Positions 15,314 through 19,758 of a stretch of DNA of 19,758 bases are shown piece by piece. Origin of the DNA: G039029935 sp039029935 (GTDB taxonomy: Bacteria > Chloroflexota > Anaerolineae > Caldilineales > Caldilineaceae); assembly GCA_039029935.1 (NCBI GenBank), contig JBCCFC010000074.1, positions 1 to 19,758 on the forward strand, read 5' to 3'. Position 1 is the stretch's first letter. The number at the start of each line of letters is the position of its first letter. The position numbers and the translations under genes were made by a program. Below the pieces are notes generated by a model. The model did no database searches and was not told the DNA's origin. It saw only the letters and a list, made by a program, of their open reading frames with translations.

Positions 15314-16519
15314 ATGATACAACAAATTTCACAACAAACACGCCGTCGTTACATTCTAGGCCGTCAAGGGCTATGGCCGGGGCGACGTTGGACAGGACGT
15401 GAGGGTGTGGCTCAGGCATTGCAAACGGTGGAGGCGGTGCAGATCGACCCCGTTTCGATTGTGTCACCCAGCGCGGACATCGTACTTTGGGGGCGTGTGG
15501 CAGCGTACAACTCTGATTACCTCTCGCAATTAATCGAACAGGAACGCCGATTCTTTGACTATGGGGGCGGGTTGATGATCTATCCCATGATCGAGTTGCC
15601 CTATTGGCGCGTGGTAATGGCGCGCAAGAAGTCAGAGAAGCGGTGGTCTGAATTTTTCGCAGATAATACTGCACTTATCAATACGGTGCGTGAAGAGGTG
15701 CGGCAGCGTGGCCCCGTGCGTAACCGTGACATGAAGGGCGAGACTGTGAATCATTATCGCGGTAGCAAGGACACGAGCGTGGCTCTCTATTATCTGTGGC
15801 TGACGGGTGAGTTAATGACGGCACGGCGTGAGGGCAAGGAACGTGTCTATGATTTTCTAGAGAACGTCGCACCAGCACATCTGCAACACACGGCGACGGA
15901 TGCGGAGGCAGAAGTATTTTTTGCGTGTAAGGCCATCTCTCACCTTGGTTTTGTCACAGCGCGCTCCTTTCGTAACACATGGAAAGGGTATATCGAGCGT
16001 CCTGTGACGGCGCAAGAGGCCAATGCAAAGTTGGCTGAGTTGCAGGAAACGGGTTTAGTGTCATCAGTACGTGTTGAAGATGCCCGCGAGCAACACTATT
16101 TTCGGCAAGAAGATGAAGGCATTCTGAACGAGCTAGAAGCAGGCCAAGTGCCCGCCCAATGGCAACCGATTGGCACAACCACCCTGGATGAAGTGACCTT
16201 TTTCTCTCCGCTGGAGTTTGTAAGCGCACGCGGTCGAGCCGCCAAACTCTTTGGCTTTGACTATATCTGGGAGATTTATAAACCCGCTGCCAAACGGAAA
16301 TATGGTCCGTATACGCTACCGATTTTATATGGCGACCAGCTTGTCGGACGTATGGATGCCAAGCTGGAGCGACAGGAGGCGACGTTACGTGTGAATGGGC
16401 TTTGGCTGGAGGACTGGTTTGATGTAGATGAACGGTTTCAGCAGGCGTTAGATGTCGGGTTGAACAATTTCATGCACTTTTTGCAGGCAGAGCAAGTCAA
16501 CATGGATGCAATCAACTAA
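15314..16519 (+). CDS. ycaQ: YcaQ/AlkX-type winged-helix DNA glycosylase (401 aa)
   Basis: Belongs to the HTH_42 (PF06224) family, monofunctional DNA glycosylases that remove bulky alkylated purines; the YcaQ branch also unhooks some interstrand crosslinks. Visible family features are the N-terminal RRYILGRQGLWPGR; the catalytic-region motif VQID (residues 42-45), i.e. Q-hydrophobic-D as in E. coli YcaQ rather than the Q-hydrophobic-Q of AlkZ; IVLWGRVAAYNSDYL (56-70), the conserved segment after it; and the C-terminal LVGRMDAKLER (about 343-353) with RVNGLWLE. Length fits the family (about 380-410 aa). AGGA lies 6 nt before the ATG. It starts 31 bp after the vault-like gene without an intervening terminator, so the two are probably co-transcribed. 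No antibiotic cluster is visible, so general alkylation repair is more likely than self-resistance. Confidence 0.85.
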   Translation: MIQQISQQTRRRYILGRQGLWPGRRWTGREGVAQALQTVEAVQIDPVSIVSPSADIVLWGRVAAYNSDYLSQLIEQERRFFDYGGGLMIYPMIELPYWRVVMARKKSEKRWSEFFADNTALINTVREEVRQRGPVRNRDMKGETVNHYRGSKDTSVALYYLWLTGELMTARREGKERVYDFLENVAPAHLQHTATDAEAEVFFACKAISHLGFVTARSFRNTWKGYIERPVTAQEANAKLAELQETGLVSSVRVEDAREQHYFRQEDEGILNELEAGQVPAQWQPIGTTTLDEVTFFSPLEFVSARGRAAKLFGFDYIWEIYKPAAKRKYGPYTLPILYGDQLVGRMDAKLERQEATLRVNGLWLEDWFDVDERFQQALDVGLNNFMHFLQAEQVNMDAIN

Positions 16520-16641
16520 GGTCTCTTGATGGGCCTTGGTGATATCAAAATCAAATCGCCTCATCAGTTGGACACATCGAGTTGACTCTACAACGTGTCT
16601 ATGCGTTACTTGGCTCACAGTGGTATCGTTGCTTGGTCGTG

Positions 16642-16647
16642 TATAAT
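16642..16647 (+). promoter_or_regulatory. -10 box candidate upstream of glucokinase
   Basis: A perfect TATAAT lies about 60 bp before the glk start, in a 190-bp intergenic region. The -35 position (about 16619-16624, AGTGGT) is poor. A short inverted repeat, ATTGT-TTAT-ACAAT (16665-16678), lies just downstream of the expected start point and could be an operator, with low confidence. Confidence 0.4.
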
Positions 16648-16709
16648 GGTCCTGAACGAACGCTATTGTTTATACAATTACAACACAAAAAAAGGAGAGT
16701 ACACGAACT

Positions 16710-17714
16710 ATGTCGTATCTACTCGCTGGCGATATTGGGGGGACAAAGACGAGCCTAGCGATTATTTCCGCAGAGGCAGGGCCGGGTGCGCCTTTGCAAG
16801 AGGCGACGCTGCCGAGTGGGGCGTATGATAGCCTAGAAGCGTTAACCACTGAATTTTTACAGGATGTTGAGTACACCGTTGACCGTGCCTGTTTTGGTGT
16901 CGCGGGTCCGGTCGTGGGTGGCAACGCAACCATCACCAACTTGCCTTGGGTGATGAGCGAAACCCACTTGGCCGAAACGCTCAATCTACAACGCGTGGAC
17001 CTCATCAATGACTTGGTGGCTGTGGCAACGGCTGTACCCAATCTGCCGCCAGAGGACTTGCATGTCCTCAACGATGCTCAGGCCGACCCTACTGGTCCCA
17101 TCGCAGTTTTTGCACCGGGGACGGGGCTGGGTGAGGCGTACTTGGTGCATAATGGCCGTCATTACCGCGCCTATCCGTCCGAAGGGGGACATGCTGACTT
17201 TGCGCCCAATGATCTATTGGAAGCAGAGCTGTGGCGATTTTTGTTTGAGAAATTTCAAGGACATGTAAGCTGGGAGCGTGTGTGTTCAGGCATTGGCATC
17301 CCCAATATCTATGAATTTTTCAAAAGCCGCAATCCTGGCGAAGAGCCTGCATGGTTGGCGGCGGCACTGGCGGAGGCAAGCGACATCACACCCATCATTG
17401 TCAACGCCGCGTTGAGCAAAGAGACAAATCCAGAAAACTATTGCAGCTTATGTGCGCAGACGCTCGACCTGTTTATTGCCCTCATGGGGGCAGAGGCGGG
17501 CAACCTTGCACTCAAGGTGCTATCAACGGGTGGTGTCTATCTTGGTGGTGGCATCCCGCCACGCATCCTCTCCTCGATTGAGCAGGGGCGATTTATGGAG
17601 CGCTTCTTGGACAAGGGCAGACTCTCGCCAGTGTTGGAAAAGACACCCGTCTATGTTATCTTAAATGCACAGGCCGCACTCTTTGGTGCGGCCTGTTATG
17701 GATTAGAGAATTGA
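16710..17714 (+). CDS. glk: Glucokinase (334 aa)
   Basis: Catalyses ATP-dependent phosphorylation of glucose to glucose-6-phosphate in the cytoplasm (EC 2.7.1.2). The sequence fits the Glk family (PF02685, bacterial type A glucokinase) over its usual length of about 320-340 aa. Motifs: phosphate loop GDIGGTKT (7-14); GVAGPVVGGNATITNLPW (63-80); catalytic Asp in LINDLVAVA (98-106, D101); second phosphate-binding APGTGLGEA (135-143); sugar-binding SEGGHADFAP (157-166, with E158); and adenosine-region TGGVYLGGGIPPRI from about 273. The ATG at 16710 follows GGAG at 16694-16697 with a rather long 12-nt spacer; no closer start is better. The isomerase for its product starts 70 bp downstream, so the two form a short glycolytic unit. 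No ROK-type zinc-binding cysteine motif is seen, which argues against a ROK kinase. Confidence 0.94.
   Translation: MSYLLAGDIGGTKTSLAIISAEAGPGAPLQEATLPSGAYDSLEALTTEFLQDVEYTVDRACFGVAGPVVGGNATITNLPWVMSETHLAETLNLQRVDLINDLVAVATAVPNLPPEDLHVLNDAQADPTGPIAVFAPGTGLGEAYLVHNGRHYRAYPSEGGHADFAPNDLLEAELWRFLFEKFQGHVSWERVCSGIGIPNIYEFFKSRNPGEEPAWLAAALAEASDITPIIVNAALSKETNPENYCSLCAQTLDLFIALMGAEAGNLALKVLSTGGVYLGGGIPPRILSSIEQGRFMERFLDKGRLSPVLEKTPVYVILNAQAALFGAACYGLEN
17670..17695 (+). repeat. GC-rich perfect hairpin at the 3' end of glk
   Basis: CAGGCCGCAC (17670-17679) and GTGCGGCCTG (17686-17695) form a 10-bp perfect stem with a 6-nt loop inside the last codons of glk. There is no T-run after it, so it is not a standard terminator. 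It might protect or attenuate the glk-pgi transcript, or be a coding coincidence. Confidence 0.5.
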
Positions 17715-17721
17715 GGTATTT

Positions 17722-17736
17722 AGATTGGTCCAATCT
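17722..17736 (+). repeat. 15-bp palindrome between glk and pgi
   Basis: AGATTGG-T-CCAATCT is a perfect 7-bp inverted repeat around one base, midway in the 70-bp gap. It could be an operator for a separate pgi promoter or a small RNA hairpin; nothing else supports either. Confidence 0.35.
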
Positions 17737-17784
17737 TCTTATCACGAAACATCAACTTACCTTGTCATTCATAAGGAATAGAAA

Positions 17785-19476
17785 ATGAGTCAACTCACAA
17801 CAACATTGGGTATCAACAACGTAGACAACTATCAGGCAGATATTGACGCGGCCATAACCGCTGCACAGGACGGCTCTATCGTCTCTCGCATTTGGGACCA
17901 TGACCACACCGTTTGGCGACCCGACCCCACCGAAATTACCAATCGCTTGGGCTGGCTGCATAGCCCTGTCAACATGCGTGAAAACATCGCAGGCATCACA
18001 GCACTGGTCGATGCTGTTAAAAGCGATGGCTATGAGCGTGTTGTCGCACTCGGCATGGGTGGCTCTAGTCTTGCGCCCGAAGTCTTCCAGAAAGTCTATG
18101 GCAAGCCTGCTGGACCTGATAATGACTATCTGGCAGTGACTATTTTTGATAGCACAGACCCTGATATGCTGCGTGATCTAGAGAGTAACATTGAGTTGAG
18201 CAAGACGCTAATCATCGTCGCCACCAAATCAGGTGGAACCGTAGAGACGCTCTCGGGCTTTAAGTATTTCTACAACCGTATAGTTGACACTCTGGGTGCA
18301 GAAAATGCGGGTCAACATTTTGTCGCTATCACCGATCCGGGGAGCCGATTGGAGGACATTGCGCAGAAATTTAACTTCCGTGAAACCTTCCTTAACGACC
18401 CCAACATTGGCGGACGTTATGCAGCCTTATCCTATTATGGCATGGTGGCTGCGGGGTTGGTTGGCGTGGACATGGCGACGCTGTTAGATCGGGCAGCGGT
18501 GATGTCCTGTAATAATGCGAGTCAAGGGGCAGGAAAGGACACTGAGAATCTCGGTACAAAAATTGGTATCATTATGGGTGTACTTGCCAAAGCGGGACGC
18601 GACAAAATCACCTTTATTGCCTCGCCCGCCATTGAATCTTTTGGCGATTGGGTCGAGCAGTTAATCGCTGAAAGTACAGGCAAAGAAGGCAAGGGCATTC
18701 TCCCTGTTGTGGGCGAAGCAGTGGGATCGCCAGATGTCTATAGGGATGACCGACTGTTTGTACATCTTCGTTTGCCAGAAAACAATGCTGATCCCCATGA
18801 TGCTGCCGTGCAGTCCCTTATCGACGCAGGTCAGCCTGTCCTCACCTTGACCCTCACCGACCTCTATGACCTGGGTGGGCAATTCTTCCTCTGGGAGGTG
18901 GCAACCGCTATTGCCAGCCATGTCATCGACATTCAGCCCTTTGACCAGCCCAATGTCGAGTCAGCCAAAGTGCTGGCGCGTCAGATGGTGGCCGAGTATA
19001 TGGAGAAGGGTGAGCTACCAGCAGGTGAAACGGCTCCACTGACCGCCGCGTCGCTGGAGACATTCCTAGCGCAGGCGAAAGCTGGCGACTATATTTCCAT
19101 TCACGCCTATGTCAACCCAACCGCTGAAGCCAACGCAGCCGTTAATGAGCTACGACTGGCACTACGCGATAAGTTAAAATTAGCAAGCACAGTCGGCTAC
19201 GGACCACGCTTCCTGCATTCAACAGGTCAACTGCACAAGGGTGATGGTGGCAACGGGCTATTCATTCAGTTCACCACCGACGCCATTGAGGATGTGGATA
19301 TTCCTGACGAGGCGGGTGAGACGGCATCAACCATGAGCTTTGGGGTATTGAAGAATTCGCAAGCGCTGGGTGATGCACAGGCATTGCTTGGCGAAGGACG
19401 ACGAGTCATCCGTTTTAATCTGGGACAGGATGTTGTGGGTGGTGTTGCTTCTTTGACAGAATCACTTGGTTCATGA
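17785..19476 (+). CDS. pgi: Glucose-6-phosphate isomerase, stand-alone form of the TalPgi type (563 aa)
   Basis: Interconverts glucose-6-phosphate and fructose-6-phosphate (EC 5.3.1.9). The two sugar-isomerase (SIS) lobes are visible. The first contains VVALGMGGSSLAPEVF (86-101), ATKSGGTVETLSGFKYF (146-162) and the PGI-like GGRYAALSYYGMVAAG (209-224). The second contains FGDWVEQLIAESTGKEGKG (E291 and ESTGK 296-300 near the active site) and a late HSTGQLHKGDGGNG (from H478). The divergent wording and the length resemble the isomerase half of bifunctional transaldolase/isomerase proteins rather than classic E. coli Pgi. No transaldolase domain is fused here: AAGGAA lies 6 nt before the ATG at 17785 and the upstream gene is glk. 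It is likely co-transcribed with glk and ends before a strong inverted repeat. Confidence 0.92.
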   Translation: MSQLTTTLGINNVDNYQADIDAAITAAQDGSIVSRIWDHDHTVWRPDPTEITNRLGWLHSPVNMRENIAGITALVDAVKSDGYERVVALGMGGSSLAPEVFQKVYGKPAGPDNDYLAVTIFDSTDPDMLRDLESNIELSKTLIIVATKSGGTVETLSGFKYFYNRIVDTLGAENAGQHFVAITDPGSRLEDIAQKFNFRETFLNDPNIGGRYAALSYYGMVAAGLVGVDMATLLDRAAVMSCNNASQGAGKDTENLGTKIGIIMGVLAKAGRDKITFIASPAIESFGDWVEQLIAESTGKEGKGILPVVGEAVGSPDVYRDDRLFVHLRLPENNADPHDAAVQSLIDAGQPVLTLTLTDLYDLGGQFFLWEVATAIASHVIDIQPFDQPNVESAKVLARQMVAEYMEKGELPAGETAPLTAASLETFLAQAKAGDYISIHAYVNPTAEANAAVNELRLALRDKLKLASTVGYGPRFLHSTGQLHKGDGGNGLFIQFTTDAIEDVDIPDEAGETASTMSFGVLKNSQALGDAQALLGEGRRVIRFNLGQDVVGGVASLTESLGS

Positions 19477-19495
19477 TAAAATAAGTAAGGAATTG

Positions 19496-19560
19496 ATATG
19501 GTCAGACACAGCTACCTAATAAAAACTAGGTAGCTGTGTCTGACCATATTTCTATTTTAT
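19496..19560 (+). terminator. Long perfect inverted repeat with T-rich tail after pgi
   Basis: A 23-bp perfect stem (19496-19518 with 19527-19549; core GTCAGACACAGCTACCTA) has an 8-nt A-rich loop and is followed by TTTCTATTTTAT. It starts 20 bp after the pgi stop and probably terminates the glk-pgi transcript. The stem is unusually long for a plain terminator, so it could instead be a dispersed palindromic element that supplies termination. Confidence 0.7.
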
Positions 19561-19603
19561 ATGACCTAAATTTCGATGTGGTGATTGAGGAGAAAACATC
19601 CTG

Positions 19604-19758
19604 ATGATAAAAATACCATATGCTGTACGTGATTTTGATGCATTAATTACCGAAAACTATCTCTATCTGGATCGAACAGACCGTATCCCTGTCATGGAAG
19701 ATTTAGGCAAAGAACTCCTCTTTCTACGTCCGCGTCGTTTTGGCAAGAGCCTGTGGCT
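19604..19758 (+). CDS. AAA-ATPase-like protein, PF09820 type (3' end outside window)
   Basis: Only the first 51 codons are present. They match the N-terminus of the AAA-ATPase_like (PF09820) proteins: the IPYAVRDFDALITENYLYLD segment (cf. the usual 'yyvDKT' region), then ELLFLRPRRFGKSLW, whose RPRRFGKS is the family's characteristic Walker A variant. Members usually run 500-600 aa with a C-terminal PD-(D/E)XK nuclease-like domain (DUF1703), not visible here. Their biological role is uncertain; they often occur as many paralogues per genome. GAGGAG lies 11 nt before the ATG. The gene follows a strong terminator, so it is a separate unit from pgi. Confidence 0.85.
   Translation, partial: MIKIPYAVRDFDALITENYLYLDRTDRIPVMEDLGKELLFLRPRRFGKSLW

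Noticed and set aside
16520..16600. Terminator after the YcaQ-type gene
   Set aside because: Only weak pairing (TTGAT...ATCAA) and no T-run; no intrinsic terminator can be supported there.
16595..16828. 77-codon forward ORF overlapping the glk start
   Set aside because: It runs through the glk promoter, ribosome binding site and first codons in another frame, and shows no domain.

Overview
The window reads as chromosomal DNA of moderate GC from a Chloroflexota-like bacterium, probably Anaerolineae, Ardenticatenia or a relative. This is inferred from very long Thr/Pro linkers of the TPTATPTDTPVPT kind, a helix-hairpin-helix coiled-coil protein, and a glucose-6-phosphate isomerase of the type otherwise found fused to transaldolase. 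No rRNA, tRNA, CRISPR array or complete insertion sequence was seen. All supported genes lie on the + strand.

Left part (1-13210). The window opens inside a coiled-coil gene made of 96-bp tandem repeats and ending in a helix-hairpin-helix domain. After an intergenic promoter with an AT-rich palindrome at the expected transcription start comes one enormous gene (898-13125, 4075 codons). It encodes a surface protein with an N-terminal membrane segment, an acidic Asp/Thr/Ser-rich region, about 25 bacterial Ig-like modules separated by Thr/Pro linkers, and a C-terminal LPTTG sorting signal. A strong intrinsic terminator closes it.

Middle part (13211-16519). A small XRE-type regulator has its own terminator. 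Directly behind it is a good sigma-70-like promoter, then a 462-aa protein whose domain order matches eukaryotic major vault protein: beta repeats, an SPFH-like shoulder, a cap helix and a cap end. A YcaQ/AlkX-type winged-helix DNA glycosylase follows 31 bp later and is probably co-transcribed. The vault-like protein is the most unusual gene in the window.

Right part (16520-19758). Glucokinase and glucose-6-phosphate isomerase form a short glycolytic unit (glucose to glucose-6-phosphate to fructose-6-phosphate), closed by a 23-bp perfect inverted repeat that is probably a terminator. The window ends inside the start of a PF09820-type AAA-ATPase-like gene.

All family assignments come from reading motifs by eye; no database search or structure prediction was run.
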